Below are positions 11,421-24,918 of a stretch of DNA of 64,000 nt, piece after piece (within the stretch, counting starts at the first letter, position 1; each line of letters begins with the position of its first letter). The position numbers were made by a program, and so were the translations under genes. The notes beneath the pieces are model-generated. The model was given only the letters and a program-made list of their open reading frames with translations, did not search any database and was not told where the DNA came from. Source of the DNA: Asterella californica (taxonomy: Eukaryota; Streptophyta; Marchantiopsida; Marchantiales; Aytoniaceae). Where the stretch lies: assembly GCA_036924285.1 (NCBI GenBank), contig JAYKYS010000001.1, positions 8,767,501-8,831,500 of the forward strand, given 5' to 3'.

Positions 11421-14400
11421 TCCAATTACATCAGTTTAGTTGTAACTTCTTGGTTCCTTTGATGAATACTGTTGAGCGATCCTCGAAGACTATATAATGT
11501 CTCTCTTGAGATATGATGTTTATTATAAATACACGTTTTACTTTATTAACAAGCAGATAATGAAGCGGAGAATATATGCTACTCTTTCCTTGTGTAGAAT
11601 CATAAAGAATTGCTAGTTCCACTCCACAAAATGTCACGTGGTCAGGTCCCGTCCGCCACTGGAAACACCAATGGATGCTTCCGGTACGACGGATGTGGAA
11701 AGCATGCCGCCCCCACCACTGGGAAAATCACTAGATGCTGACTTGCATGTGTTAAACATGCTGCCCCCCACACTTCAATTCCTTATAAACTTCGTATACT
11801 AGAGTGGTTTGTGCGTGCAAAAAGTATATCTATTTGTTGGGCTTCCTAACTATAAAGTGTCGCCTATCCCTCTAAGTTATAAGGTGGGAACAACTTGGAC
11901 ACTGACGTCATTAGGAACATGAGATCGTAACATGCAAAAGGCCACGAAATACCACAAGCAGCTGGTCTCGATGTTCAGGTGATACAATACCCTACAATAA
12001 CTGGCATCTCCAACCGTCTACGCGAACTCCCTACGCTCCTGCAAGTTGATGCACGACTCCTGGTGATAGTATCCTCATGCTAAGTCCACGGCTAAACTAC
12101 TGCATCGGGTATAAAATCCGGGGCAAGTACCAATTTTTCTCGAGTTGCTCAAACACTCCTCAAGCTCAGATCAATAGTTCAGTCTATGCGTCTCTTCATC
12201 ATCTAACTTTCAAGTCCAAGCCAAAGTCTCCTCGTCGTGTATTATAACAGGCACTTTAAGTAGCGCACACAAGGTCAATAACAGTCACCAAAATCCGAGA
12301 ATCTGACGATACAAGTTCCTAATTCCATGAATGCAAGGTTCTCACGAACCGTCTATCTCTGAGTTTCCGGCCCTGTCCTACGCCTCGTCCCCAGGGACGC
12401 CGGGAACCACGTATCATGAAGCAAACTCTCTACATGATACAGAAAGTTTGTACAAGTGTGTAAGAAATTTAAGAGGGCCGGTTTGAGCTCTCGCTGTACA
12501 TCTTTTAACCAAAACCAAAATATTATAGTAGTATACAGCAGCTACTCAGTAACAACTTACGTTGTGTTATCCTCATGAGCTCTATGTATACAGGTCGAAA
12601 GACTGGATACTCGATCGCCCATTGCACTAGGTCTCTCAACCTACTTCGAAAGGGATTCTGCCTGTTTTAGAAACTCCAATGTGTCAAAAGCAACTTTTCT
12701 CTCCACAATCGCCTCATATGCTAGGTCCGATCCTCCTGATAGTGGGTCTGATAAGCGAGCCAAGAACCGACGATCAGTCGTCACAGAGGACGCTGGTCGG
12801 AACATACAACAACCATTCAATTTGATTGCCGAAACACAGAAAGAAACAATCAGCCTTAAAACCCACTAGATACTGCAAGGTAGTCCTACGAGGTCCAGTG
12901 GAAAAGGAGGCACCTGTTCTGACAGGAATAAGTCCAGCACTAAGTGCGGAAATTGGCAGGACTGTAACATCTTGCATAGTTCTCTCAGGTGAAGGCCCAG
13001 GCACAGGGGCTTGAGCTACAGATTCCACCTGAATCCTCTGGACAGCGACCCTCGTCAAAGAGGGTGGCACAGCATCAAGTGTCCCAGATGTACGCTGAGA
13101 TGCTGACGTCGCATGTTGCAAACTTTGCATCTGGGAGGCAATCTTTGCATAGAAGAACAGGAAATATTACTGGCTACACTAGAGTGAAGAGTAGAAGCTG
13201 AATCGTTACGTTCACAAAAGAAAAGCAAAGACGAATTGATGCGGAAGAGTCACTGACCTGTATCCCTAGGCCTAGCCCGTTTCGTGTACCCATCGTGTGC
13301 TTCGAGTGAAAATCAAAATTTCTGATATGTTCTGCAGTCAGCACGAAACCATAGTTGGCAACCCTGAAAAGCTCGTTTCAACTTTCGAGAAAACTGGCTA
13401 CTAGTCTTCTTAAAGTGTTGGCTACAACTTCTGGACTAGATACAACGCAATGCAACTTGCTACCCTGACAGTACCAGTGATACGCAGTTAACATTCTGAA
13501 CGCAGGGGCCAGAGGTTAGTCATGTGGAACCGTGACACAACGACCGTACCAAGGTACCGTTATGCATGATTCATCCCTTCTGTGGTCCAAAGACAAGGGT
13601 GCAAAGGAACGGGAAGGAGGTCCATTTATTACGTTAAAGAAATCACATGCAGGTCTCTTGGTGACTGCCGAACGAAGTCATAGCGTATGAAGAAAATCAG
13701 AAAGGTAAGAGAAGGCCATGAATCCCGGATCCCAATAGCCCTAACCCTAGTTGAATCTGATCTCCGCACTAGGAGATCCACCACACAGTCCTAAGGTAGT
13801 GCGGGGACCTATCGAGATGAGTAGCAACTGACCACTTCACCTGCTTCGCCCTCAGTAGGATGGCTGACTGGGCGAGCTCCCGGAGAATCAACATTCATGA
13901 TTCGACGAGTCAGAGGTCCGGGGTTGACTAGAGATATGCCGCTGTTGATCTCATGGCGAATGGCCTCCAACTGAGCCATTGTTTCCTGCAGCTCTTTATG
14001 TACCTGATGTTGACGCAAATCGACCATAACCCCTTTAGAACCCTGACCGATGACTATAGGTAGTCTGGTCCTTCCTTTTCACGATTACCAACTTTCAGCG
14101 AGAACATCTTACGTTCAAATGCATCTAACATCCGTGCTAATCAGCGATACTGTGACATCCCTGAACAGAGAGAATTGCGTTTTTAAGTTTCTGTAACTAC
14201 TATATGAGCGTCCACACTGTAAATAAGCACAGATTTGCAATATCAATGTCCCACAAGATTAGTTGAATGACCTGCTTCACTTGAGCACGCTCTATCACCC
14301 CATCAAGCGAGCCTCTGGCGCTCTGAATGTAGCCTACAGCTTTTCCAGACAATCTCCCAGCCGCTCTGGCGATAACAGGGATGTCCTTCGAACCTATAAA

Positions 14401-15500
14401 AACGATTCAGCCAAAATCCGGACTTCGTCAGGACCACGAAACGGCAAGATCCATGTTTACCAGGTGGTGTGCCGTGTACATAAGGTGGCATTTCATTTAA
14501 TAGTTCTGAAGCTGCTAATGCTATTCCAGGTGCAGTGAGTTACAAGCAATTTGGATCAGAAAGAGATTCAAAGGCACGAACACCGACACTGAGCTCATCA
14601 ACTAGTCTATCGCATAATATAGCACCCTATTTGACACCAAAGCATTTGGTGTTTACCTCCTGGGTTATTCTTAAACATTTGTAGCGAAATTCACTGTTTT
14701 AGAGAACGATCACCAAAGGCAAATTCAACTGAACGGCAAAGTCAGGAGAAAGTTTTCACGCATCGCTGCTACTGTAAACAAGCTCTACGGGTGAATGTTT
14801 CCCCTCCCGCTTGGGAGACTCTCAGATGACTCCCGCGTAATCATCGCAAAGAAAGACATCAGAGACGTTCACAATAAGAGCAGGAGTAGATAATCCAACT
14901 ATACTCTTACCAAACACCGCAATTGCTGCGGCCATGATGAGTGCGACTTCCCCATACGATATCCCGAACATCCAGCCCGCAATACGAGATTTCCCAGCGT
15001 CAGTAATCCAGCAGACTCATGCAGGCCTAACTTCGAGCATCTCCCAAGTACTACTTCCAACAGGTCTCGTGAAGAAATGCCAACGAATCACGAGGAACCA
15101 CTCGTTTCCGACACTCCTGAACATTCACGCTAGTATCAAAACTGCTTGCCGGATCGCAAATCCGAACAAGAGCGATCCTTGTGACATTTTTCTTCTAAGA
15201 ATGGTGATGGCCTTCCTCTTCGAATTGTCCCAGTTCCGTAATGTTCTGTTCCGGTGTAGGACCCCGAACCACCTTCCTCTCTGTCCCAAAATTTTCTCAG
15301 CAGTCCTCGTGTTAGCTGACAAACTTAGGGCGTGTCCAAGTTTGGAGGATCGTTCCCGTCGCGGTCCCGATTCCTCCCGGTAAGGTTCACGAAGAGCGTT
15401 TCTTGTTTCATGGAAATGCCATGCGGTAAGAAAGGAGGAAGACTTCAGAAAGCGTAATGACAAATTAGCGACAGTTGCAATAGTCAAGAAGCCAAATTCT
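11421..15500. other. Unassigned region, more GC-rich than its surroundings
   Basis: No known protein is recognisable. Two loosely similar units of about 60 bp sit at 11,656-11,770, and a TATA-like GGGTATAAAATCC lies near 12,110. Minus-strand open frames at 12,774-13,130 (118 residues) and 13,809-14,027 (72 residues) have Pro/Ser/Gln-rich composition. The second reads like a short helical segment (KELQETMAQLEAIRHEI). They could be an eroded retroelement gag, but I cannot support that. Confidence 0.3.
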
Positions 15501-18500
15501 CAGCCTCAAAGGTCCGAACCAATGTACGCTTCCAGCACGGATATAAACCCATATAAGGATACGGATATGATATATCCTTATCCGGCTAAATATGATGACG
15601 ATATATATAGAGAGAGAAACATCTACTTACTCCGACTCGTGGGGGCCATTAGATCATGTTCGGACCCCAATATGATATGCATGCAACATGAAATTTCTGG
15701 GGAACCGTTTTTGTTGTTACCAAAAAATATATAATTATTAAATAAAAAATAAAAAATATTACAAACATCAAATGTTATGTGAACCTGGAGATGCCAGAAA
15801 ATATCGAAATATACTATAATGCAAAAAAACATGAACGCGCTATCAACAATATATATGTAGAATATTACAAACAAATAGTTGAAAGTAACAATTTAATTTA
15901 TTATCTACTTCTTTTCAAAAGAAAAATAATTTAAACCACATACATATCCCCTAGAGGATGAAAATATGCATGCCTAACTATATAATAATGCCCAAGTTAA
16001 GAATTTTCTTGATCAGACCTCGGAACGGTTCTCATCCGATAACCTCAAGAAGTTCTTATAGGAGATGATAAAGCAGAGCGATAATTTTTACATTTTTAAC
16101 GCAGTACATGAAGTTTCAAATGAGTTAATGCTTCAGACAGTCCACCAGAGCATGTATCAGTTCTGGACTCTTTGACAGGAAATTCGAGTCTCTTGAAGTG
16201 ACTGTATTTAATCACAGTATACGTATCAAATCTACAATCTAATTCTTCTAATCTTGTTTTATCTAAAATCTTCATTTTTCGCAGAGTTTATGTACCCAGT
16301 TGGAAGTCACGACGTACAAGTAGTGAAATTACTCTCTGCTCATTATTACATGACGGTTCATCCTTTCACTTAATCTTAGTGTACTAGATGGAAGGAGTGA
16401 TTACCTATCATGAAAGAATGAGTTTTGTAGAGTTTGCATTATATGGATTTTGTGCTTATCTCAGCTAGTAAGCTTTAAGTTACAGAATTATCCCATTTTC
16501 TGTGCTTGTCACAGTCGTTAATGTCCACTCGTAATATTGTATGAAATTTTAAGTGGAATGATGTATTAATAAATCATCCATCACTCTGACGTATTTGGAA
16601 GTCTGATTTCACTCTTCAGACTCATAGACAAGTTTATGTACAACTGCTCAAACGTAACGCTCGTGCTAATCAATTCAACCTAGGGCTTTTACAACGTTAA
16701 CTCTGCTAGCAGATCGGAAGGTGATAATTACAACCTCTTGCTCTTGAAGTTATGATAACGGTTCAAACTGTCAGTTGTCCATAGTTGATACATAATGCAA
16801 ATACGTTATTATATTATCTAAACCGAACACGTAAGATAAAAACTACTGGTTCCTTAGGGTCCGATCAAGAAACTTTTGAACTTGGCGTTGGAACTAGATC
16901 CAATGATCCTGAGGAGGTCCGAGAAGTATATTCTTATTTATTTATTTAGTTATTATATGAGAATAATAAAAATGAGTAATCTTAATTATAGATGCGTGTA
17001 TAATCTAACCCGTTTATATCTCATCGAGTTATTATAGCTCTGAACTTAGCTTATATATAGCTGAATATAGCTTGTTATAGCTCTCCCAGTTTTGTTCTAA
17101 TATTCACTTCACCCCTTGATGGATTTTTGGACATAAAGGTATCCTCTACAATGACTTGGCTGAATCAGCTAAGGTGGCTTCTTAAACCCACACACTCGTA
17201 GAGGACAAAGTAATTACAATGTCAAGAGCAAAGCTATAGTACATTAATACGGAATGGAGCGACGGAAAGAAACGTTGAACCGACGCTTCTGCTCTTGAGA
17301 AAATAATGACTAAGGACCTTTCACTTACTACCGTGAAAGCATATTTAACTTTGCTTGCAAGAAAGACATCTCCCCTTTTACTTAACTCCATACTAATCAC
17401 CCATCATTGGTACTTTATTTTGATTTCCAAACTCACCAATTTGCAGGATGTATAATATACAAGAGGAAAGCAAATATGCATAGAAGTCTTCGTTCCGGCT
17501 AGAGAGCAGAAAGAGACAAACTGAAAAAACGAAATCTAAATTCTCTTCGTCGGTAGTGCCCGGGGGTTCAGATAATTTTATACTAATTTCGTACTGAAGT
17601 ATGTACTTGGAGCTGCTAAATGAAGCTGGAAGCGTAATAGCTCGTATGGTGACATCTCCTGCGGAAAGAAGTGTACATTAATTATTTTTAGAAACACATC
17701 TCCTGCGGAAGGTACTCACTGTCCAGAGTTGTCTAATTGGTTTTTGATATTTTTAGAAACATCTAGTACTAAATAAAGTCTAAGTGTCTTCGGTGAACCA
17801 CAAGTGGAGTTTGACATAACAGAATAACCCATAAATGAAATGTGTCTAGCCATTCTCGCTACATAATAAAAGCTTACCCCCACTGAGTAAAAAATATTAA
17901 GTCATGAGTATCTTTAATTTATGGTCTAACCCTTCCAAGAGGAAGAGATAGAGCATAAATTAAAGACCCGTGCATAATTTTCCTCTTCCGAACTCGAAAG
18001 AGATGAATATGCACGTATGCTTGAAATCACATATTGGGACGGTGCTATGCTACAAGACATCTCTGATAACAATATTTCAACAGAAAAAACTTATCCTCTA
18101 GACAACTGCTTACGCATCCCAAGCTTAGAAGTACTATACTAAAGTTATTCATAGTTGATTCTCCTCTAACAGTGACCATGTGATCTTCTCTTCACATTTT
18201 CTTAGTTTTATAACAGTTAAGGATATGTTACATTAGTCTTCACCTAAAATTTTAGAGGACAAAACGGTAGTATCATCCAGATAGCATTACAGATTAATAT
18301 GAGAGTGTGTCTGGAATCATACTGTATCTGGAGTTGTTATCGGATACAAATTAGTTTGGATAGTTAGTTTTACAGATTGATGTCTGAGATACATCCAACC
18401 GTTAGACAATTAAGCAGTTCTTAATTTTGATCCAACAGTCTACCTTCGTGTTGCTAAACAACTAGTATAAAAGATTTTGTCTCTAACGATCTCATTCTTC

Positions 18501-19920
18501 GATCAATCAATCAAGTGTATAAAAAAAATTATGTATAAAAGAGATTTATAATGTTAAGAAAAACTTGTACACTGTATCTTAATGCTTTGTTTGATAATGA
18601 ATCATTATTCGGATTCAATTACAAAGGACTTTGACGTACTTGTGTATATCACGAGTAACATTTTTACGACTATTCAATTTGAGTAGATAGAAGCAGTGGA
18701 AAGAAATTTAGAGGCTATCTCAAACAAAAGAAAACAAAGTGTTGCTGTGAAAACTGATTTATAAAAGCTTCTCGACCCAAGATCGGCTATCTTGCATGAG
18801 AAAATGCACTGCATGATGCTTGAGATGCGAAGGCGGAAGGGAAACGGTTACGCACCTCTTTCTCAAGTGTCACTGCACGAAGAGAAAATAGGAGGAATGG
18901 AACCAACTAAGTGTTGGCTTACCAGGTGTACGAGTATGCACTATGAAATCATCCCTTGACGGCATTCGCGAAGCTAATGCCTCAACCAGTCAGCTTGTCG
19001 TCACTAAAATTGTTAGCAATATCTAGAAGGAGAGAAATCATCTCAACCTCGAAGACTACAAGAAGGAAATCCCCATCCAGATCGTGATCTAGGATGTAAG
19101 TTGGACATTGGAAGCTTTGACATGCAACACTCTGGAGAATTCGAAGGTCGGGAGGAAATTGGAACAAGCAAAAGAGAATCTGAAACTCGTGAATCGTCAA
19201 AAGACTTACCAGGATTTAGGAATGGACGAAGAAATCAACTCCACTAGTTTTCTACTCACAAGATGAATATCTCTCAGCACTGAGCTCAAGGTGAAGAACC
19301 ATTCGAAGACTGCATTACTACGCCTCGCGCGGTTGTCCAAAGGTGCAAATTGGACTTGAAACGTCCTTCAACGCTCGACACACGGTAAGTTCTCAAAGCA
19401 AGTTGAGAGGAAAAGCTCCAGCAGCACGTGCGGCATGAAACACTACAGTAAAGTCTGAATGGAGCTGAGCAGACAAAACACATAAGAGAGCAAGCGCGCT
19501 CCTAGATCCAATCACGATAGAAATAGTAAGTCGCATCATAGAATCATCAGAACTGTAGAAGGAAATGTAGAAGCATCATGTGCTATAAGCCACATATGTT
19601 AGAGAGTGTGAACTCTCTTTTACGGGAATCTCTATCTTCGGGAATAAACTCTGTCAGTGCAGTCTGATTTCTGATTTAAAAAAAAGATTTAATGCTTGAT
19701 CAATGGTTTCAAATCAAACTAAACAGTTAACCGTCTGATTTGGCTCAAGATTTTGATTATGATAACTTAACCAAAATTGTTTGCTAATTAGTTAGTTTGT
19801 ACTGAATTACTTCAACGTCAATTTTTGAATTATTCAAGGTTGAAAACTGTACAAGGACTATAAAAGTTATCGGTTTACAAGGATCAATATGGTTCTATTA
19901 GGGAGTATCAAAGTTAAGCG
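15501..19920. other. AT-rich intergenic sequence
   Basis: No coding frame is convincing. A copy of the dispersed repeat seen at 45.43 and 50.34 kb lies at about 15,640-16,060, and a hairpin copy lies at 17,916-17,961. A short local duplication (ACATCTCCTGCGGAA) occurs at 17,651 and again about 45 bp further on. Confidence 0.4.
17916..17961. repeat. Dispersed hairpin repeat, best copy
   Basis: AATTTATG opens and CATAAATT closes a 46-base imperfect inverted repeat with a stem of about 21 bp, three mismatches and a four-base loop. Related hairpins occur at 23,571-23,616 and 50,595-50,638. Related but unpaired sequence occurs near 45,705. Confidence 0.6.
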
Positions 19921-19924
19921 GAAA

Positions 19925-20050
19925 TATTCTTACACGGAGAATAAAAAGAAGTCAGAACTTTTCAGCAGCGAGCTTTGTATTTGAACCAATATTTCCACGG
20001 AGAATAAAAAGAAGTCAGAACTTTTCAGCAGCGAGCTTTGTATTGAACCG
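19925..20050. repeat. Tandem duplication, about 63 bp, two copies
   Basis: The block running from CACGGAGAATAAAAAGAAG through GCGAGCTTTGTATT occurs twice, 63 bp apart (starting 19,933 and 19,996). There are only one or two differences at the edges. The high identity in otherwise old sequence points to a recent slippage event. Confidence 0.85.
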
Positions 20051-20136
20051 TGGTTCATTTTATGTCGTCCTTATGAAGTGAGAGTAGAATTTCATTCATT
20101 TTATTCTTTATATTTTTTTCACTTGAAATCATTATT

Positions 20137-20385
20137 ATGAAAAGTATTTCTCTACTGCAAAAACAAACGAACGAAACAAATGAAAATTCAATAAGAAAAC
20201 GCTTACGAGGTTTTTCTAGAGCACCTCCGGAGATACCTGCAGAAAACATCCGCAGAATCATAGCCGAACTCGTAACTCTTCCAACGGGTAAAGAATCTTT
20301 CGAAGAAGTTTCAACTTTGACACCCCTATTACTCGAGTTAGAATCCACCGAGACCCAATGCTATTTCAGTTTACTTTTTGCGTAG
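20137..20385 (+). CDS. Hypothetical 82-residue open frame
   Basis: The frame starts MKSISLLQKQTNETNENS and ends at a TAG. Composition is Glu/Leu/Thr-rich and looks soluble. I see no known domain, signal peptide or membrane segment, and no splice context. It starts about 90 bp after a tandem duplication. It may be a chance frame in AT-rich DNA or a remnant exon. Confidence 0.15.
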   Translation: MKSISLLQKQTNETNENSIRKRLRGFSRAPPEIPAENIRRIIAELVTLPTGKESFEEVSTLTPLLLELESTETQCYFSLLFA

Positions 20386-22084
20386 GAAATCTTCCTTACT
20401 CTAAGCGAGCGAAGGACGACGGCCAGAGAAGTTTACCACAGCTCGTTCTCTCGTTGGCTTCCGTAGCTAGTTCTAATTGTGTCAAACAGAAATTTGTCGT
20501 ATACTGAACTTGTTTCCATGGTTACTCAAGATATTCATGTGTGTAGTATCCACTTGCATCCACGACAAAATGCAGATTGTCATAAAGTAGAGGGAAATAG
20601 GTTCTCTTTTTTCTATCAAGGTAGAAACACACTCGAAGGTGACTCGTATTCCTTGACGAGAGCCCTACGGAGATTGCTATGTGAGGTGAGATGCAGTAGT
20701 AAGATCTTTGAGAACAGCAGAGCATGCATGCTTGGCTGTGATGGAGCACTTCTACTCTCTCTGCGGCGACGATCGCTCGACATCAGTTGAGATCTCGTAA
20801 TGAATCTACCATCTGCTGCCCTTAGATGTCAATTCTCCGTCGATTCCGTCTTAAACTGACCGACAAGCGGGCACAAATACGTTCAACGATTTGGAACTTG
20901 AGCAAAAATCGCTTATTTGCTCAATTGGTTGGGTTGGTTGGGATACGACGCATAAAGATCTGCTCGAAAAGATGTGATATGCAATGAAGATTCTTCCTTG
21001 CTACACAAGCCTTGTGTTCGCAGATGTGGATCTACCCACGTTTACTCTACAGGACTACTTCAGAGTGTGTTTTGTTACTATAGTTAGTCTTAAACCGCCA
21101 GTTCCAGGAGGAAAACGAATAGTTACTATTTTTTCTCCCCTTGTACTTTACGTTATGAGAAAGATTCTCATTTTTTCCAAGAATCTATCTAAACTCTTAA
21201 CTATATAAATATCAGTCGCTTCTAATTACGTTGACCTGAAACGAATCACGAAGTGTAAAAGCTTCTGAATAGCTTCAACTAAATCTTTACTTTTCTTTTG
21301 TTTCTATAATAGAATGAACACATAATAGAAAGAGTGAGTACTCTTTGATCAAAAATAATTTTACGTTAAAGGTTATTTTCATGTGCTCTGTGATCGTAAA
21401 CTTGAGAAATGAAAAGTTCTGGGTGGTACAGAGCCCTTATACTAGAACTGGCGGTATGCTTTACTACCTTTTAGCTGTCCAGAAGTGAGGAATGCCCTAC
21501 CAGCCCAGTCGACCACTTGCTCCAGTATAACCCATTTGTTGGTCTTTGTGTGCGATAATGAAAGGAAAAAGAGAAATACCCAGATAGTATCTCGTATGAT
21601 TCAAAACATGCGTAATAATCATTTTCTATATCTTCGTACGGAAAAAGTAACATGCTCATTAATTTATTACTTAAAATTTTTTATTAAAAAAAGTTAGGTA
21701 ATAAATTAATCTCTACCGTAGATTAATGTTCATTCGGTACTAGACTCTCGAATGAGTATTTTTGAAAACACACGTTCATATAGTATAGTTATGGGTTATA
21801 TTTGGATCTGCTAGCAACTCCCGTTCGTCTATCATTTAATGATTATAAAAATATTATCTACTAATATTTTAGTGTTAAAATTTTATATAATATTTACTTA
21901 CTTTCTGATAACAAAAAAGAACAAAACCCTCGGAAGTTTAATACATGCTTCATTGGTAGATTAGGAGAAGCATACATATCTTCTCTCTAACAAGCAACAA
22001 GATTTTCTGGGAAGAAACAAGAAACATGATATGATATATTAAGGAGAAAAACACAATTATCCCTTTCTAAAAATTTTGGCTCTA

Positions 22085-22206
22085 CCCTTGAGTATTAGCC
22101 CCACGGGTACCAATGACGGCTCTCACTCTACAGATCATGGTTCGACTCCGGTCCTCCTTCCAAGGGGTTGTACCGTTCAGCTCTCGTGTCGGAGATTGGA
22201 TACGTT
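22085..22206 (+). mobile_element. SINE-like tRNA-derived head
   Basis: A box-A-like TAGCCCCACGGG (22,096-22,107) and a box-B-like GGTTCGACTCC (22,139-22,149) are spaced about 31 bp apart, as in tRNA-derived pol III promoters. The cloverleaf is not that of an intact tRNA. No target-site duplication or poly(A) tail was found, because the right part runs into a tandem duplication. Confidence 0.4.
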
Positions 22207-22348
22207 GTCTTACTCTCTGCTCATTCGGGTTCATAAGAATTCCAATACAGATTTTCTGTTAAACAAAATATTCAACTGTCTTACTCTCTGCTCATTCGGG
22301 TTCATAAGAATTCCAATACAGATTTTCTGTTAAACAAAATATTCAACT
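22207..22348. repeat. Perfect 71-bp tandem duplication
   Basis: Two identical 71-bp copies lie head to tail at 22,207-22,277 and 22,278-22,348. Each starts GTCTTACTCTCTGCTC and ends ATATTCAACT. No mismatch was seen. Confidence 0.95.
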
Positions 22349-22523
22349 GTTTACATATCTTAGGTATTGCTATGATGTTTATCATTCGGTAGATATGTAT
22401 ACGTCTCTGATCTCATACTCGATTGTTTGTAAACATGTATTGCTGTGATGTTTACCTCATCGAGATATGTCCGCGTAAATCTTGTACCCATGTGCCAAGT
22501 GTAATAAAAAATATTTTATCTTT

Positions 22524-22551
22524 AAAAATTAAATTAAATTAAATTAATTTT
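22524..22551. repeat. (AAATT)n microsatellite
   Basis: About four AAATT units in a row, flanked by A/T-rich sequence. Confidence 0.8.
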
Positions 22552-24116
22552 CACTCTATTTCGACTCCTTTTTTCTTCTAAACTTCTTTCCTTCCTTGCA
22601 CTTGGTATGAGAGGAATATGATGTTTTCAGGTAGTTTATCATAGACTTCACAGTTTCTAACAGTAGCAGTTTTCTGTCTAAATGTGGAAGACAACTTGTT
22701 CACTTGACATCTTTACCTCCTATTCCAGAAACTTATTTCTTGTCGGATTATCAGTCAGCTTTATTCACACTTTTGACTTTTCATCTAGATGGGGACAATA
22801 TATCTCGCAAACAGCTTTCTCTGCTTACCAGCTGCTGAGTCGTACTCATCTGACTTTTCTTTCTATTTGCACTGGATTCCTGGTGGTAAAGGTATCCTGG
22901 TAATGAATTAACAGATAGATTAGCTAAAGAAGTCATTAAAAGCCCTCCTCAGCCTCAATATCACATTCTATCACTCTTTAACCCAAACAACTTGTTAATG
23001 AAAAAATTATCTCTTTTGACTGGAAGATGGAATATAACACCAATCTTTTATGCTTTAGAACAAATAGTGACACGGGTACTTAGCTTCTGTGCCTCTAGAT
23101 CTGTCCATATAAGATACAAAGACTACTTATCGTCAGCTGAGAACATGTCATGTTCCAGTTTGCTTTTACTTCGTTCATTTCAACATCTCTCATCCATATG
23201 TAGACATGTCTACACATGAGAACATTGAAGAATATGCATACAAAGTGCACTTCTGTCCGGGGAAAGGAAGAAGAAAAGCATGATAACAAGGATTAAATTT
23301 ACAGTGCAGTTTGACGGTTATAGTGATCGGAGAAAATACAAAAGAAATTCTGATGCTCGACTAGTTTTGTTAGGGAAGAAGAGAGGAGATAAATGATAAA
23401 TCTTCTCTAAAGATCTTACTAACTTTAAAGTATTAAAACTGGAATTAGTTAAGTCGACGACATGACCGAGTCAGTCACAAAACCAATAAAGAAAGTATAC
23501 AAACCGATCCTTTTCTTGCTGTAAAAGTCTTTTACTGAACGAGTAGAAATATTTTATATTTAAGAACTGTAATTTATAGCCTAATCCTTCTAAGAGGAAA
23601 AGTTAGAACATAAATCAAAGTGAATGCAAAGTGAGTGAACTTGGAAGAGGGTGGATAGTATGCACGCTATCTGAATCTGAGTAACACCACCAGAAAAAAC
23701 TAGTATTTGCATTCTTCTCAGATGCTCTGCCACTCCTGTCTTAGGGGCAACAATTATTCAAAAGTCAAACTTATAATTTCCCAGACAACTTCTCATGCAC
23801 ACAAAACTCCGGAGTATTCTTCTTAGATATTACGCCACCATCATCAAGCCTGATCAAGGAATACAGATAGACGAGATACGTATCTCGTTATTTCTTCTAT
23901 TTTACTTTCTTGTTTACTCTATCTTGGTTTTGAGTTCAATTGTTTATGGTAAACCTTAAACCCTTGCATGTCGTTCCATTTTTCGTGCTCTCCGTTTTTC
24001 TTTCCTTTTTCATTCTTTGTGTGTCTCCCTTCATATTTTCACATTCTATTTATTGATTTTTATGCTTGTTTTATTCTAGTTATTTTGTTGCTTGTTTCTC
24101 TGTGTCCTTCTGTTCT
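22552..24116. other. Intergenic, no gene recognised
   Basis: The only structure noted is a hairpin-repeat copy at 23,571-23,616. A pyrimidine-rich stretch at 23,880-24,070 loosely resembles the end of the Copia element 1 LTR (ATTTTACTTYCTTGT). Confidence 0.35.
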
Positions 24117-24226
24117 GACGTCCTTCTCCTCTGACGTCTCTTGTCAAGGACGTCCTCTTACGTCCTTGTTCTGACGTCTTTTCCTCTGACGTCCTTTTGT
24201 TGTCTATGTTTTTCGTTTTTGACGTC
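24117..24226. repeat. Cluster of six GACGTC palindromes
   Basis: GACGTC occurs at 24,117, 24,133, 24,149, 24,173, 24,188 and 24,221, plus a TACGTC at 24,160. Spacing is mostly 15-16 bp in a pyrimidine-rich background. TGACGTC is the core bound by plant TGA-type bZIP factors, so this could be a regulatory array. It could equally be a decayed short tandem repeat of about 16 bp. Confidence 0.7.
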
Positions 24227-24918
24227 TTAGTTCATTGTGGCTGCATCGTCTCATGAGACACACAATAGGGGTGTCAATCTAGGAATATACCGTCTCAACA
24301 AGCAGGATGAATGTTCAGCCAGTTTGAAAGAGTGGCTCAACAACATTGATATCGATTCGATTGTGCTTTGCGTCACGAGGTATAGAGCATTACAGGAAGT
24401 TTAGAGTTTAGATTAATCTATATACATTAATCCATAGATTGGTCTTTAATTGCAATTACGGTGGCCCATTTTCAATCGTCTTTCCTCACTCGTGTAACAC
24501 TCACATAAGTCCGTCTGTGTGCATGGTGGTAGCAATTCGTAGCGAGCTTGAGGACCCATGCTAGCGATGAACCGGTTCATTCCCATTGCAATGTAACAAG
24601 AAAATACAAGTAGTGATCACTCTATTATTTCACTTTGTACCATGCACGACATTAGAAATTAGAAACACGACAGTAATTACATCCGAGAAACCGAAAAGTG
24701 TAAATAATAATCAGTTTAAACTGAACCAAAGTTTATTCTTTTTTTGACAAATAAAAAACCGCTCTTGTATTTAACCGAGAGGTTGCTTCCTTAAACCTTC
24801 GCGAGTCCATTAATGACTACCATTTATTTGAGGGTTTCACCATAAAAGTTGTCCAACTTATGATCTGGATTGCTTGGCAAAACAGAATGCCAGATGATGT
24901 TTTGACACCCTTATTACG
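24227..24918. other. Intergenic, one short open stretch
   Basis: Starting near 24,237 a frame stays open for about 55 codons (VAASSHETHNRGVNL...) until a TAG after about 24,400. I do not recognise it. It lacks a clear start codon. Confidence 0.2.

Noticed and set aside
12774..15487. Several minus-strand frames of 70-120 residues as genes
   Set aside because: No domain, no splice pattern and no repeat boundaries that would support a gene or a specific element.
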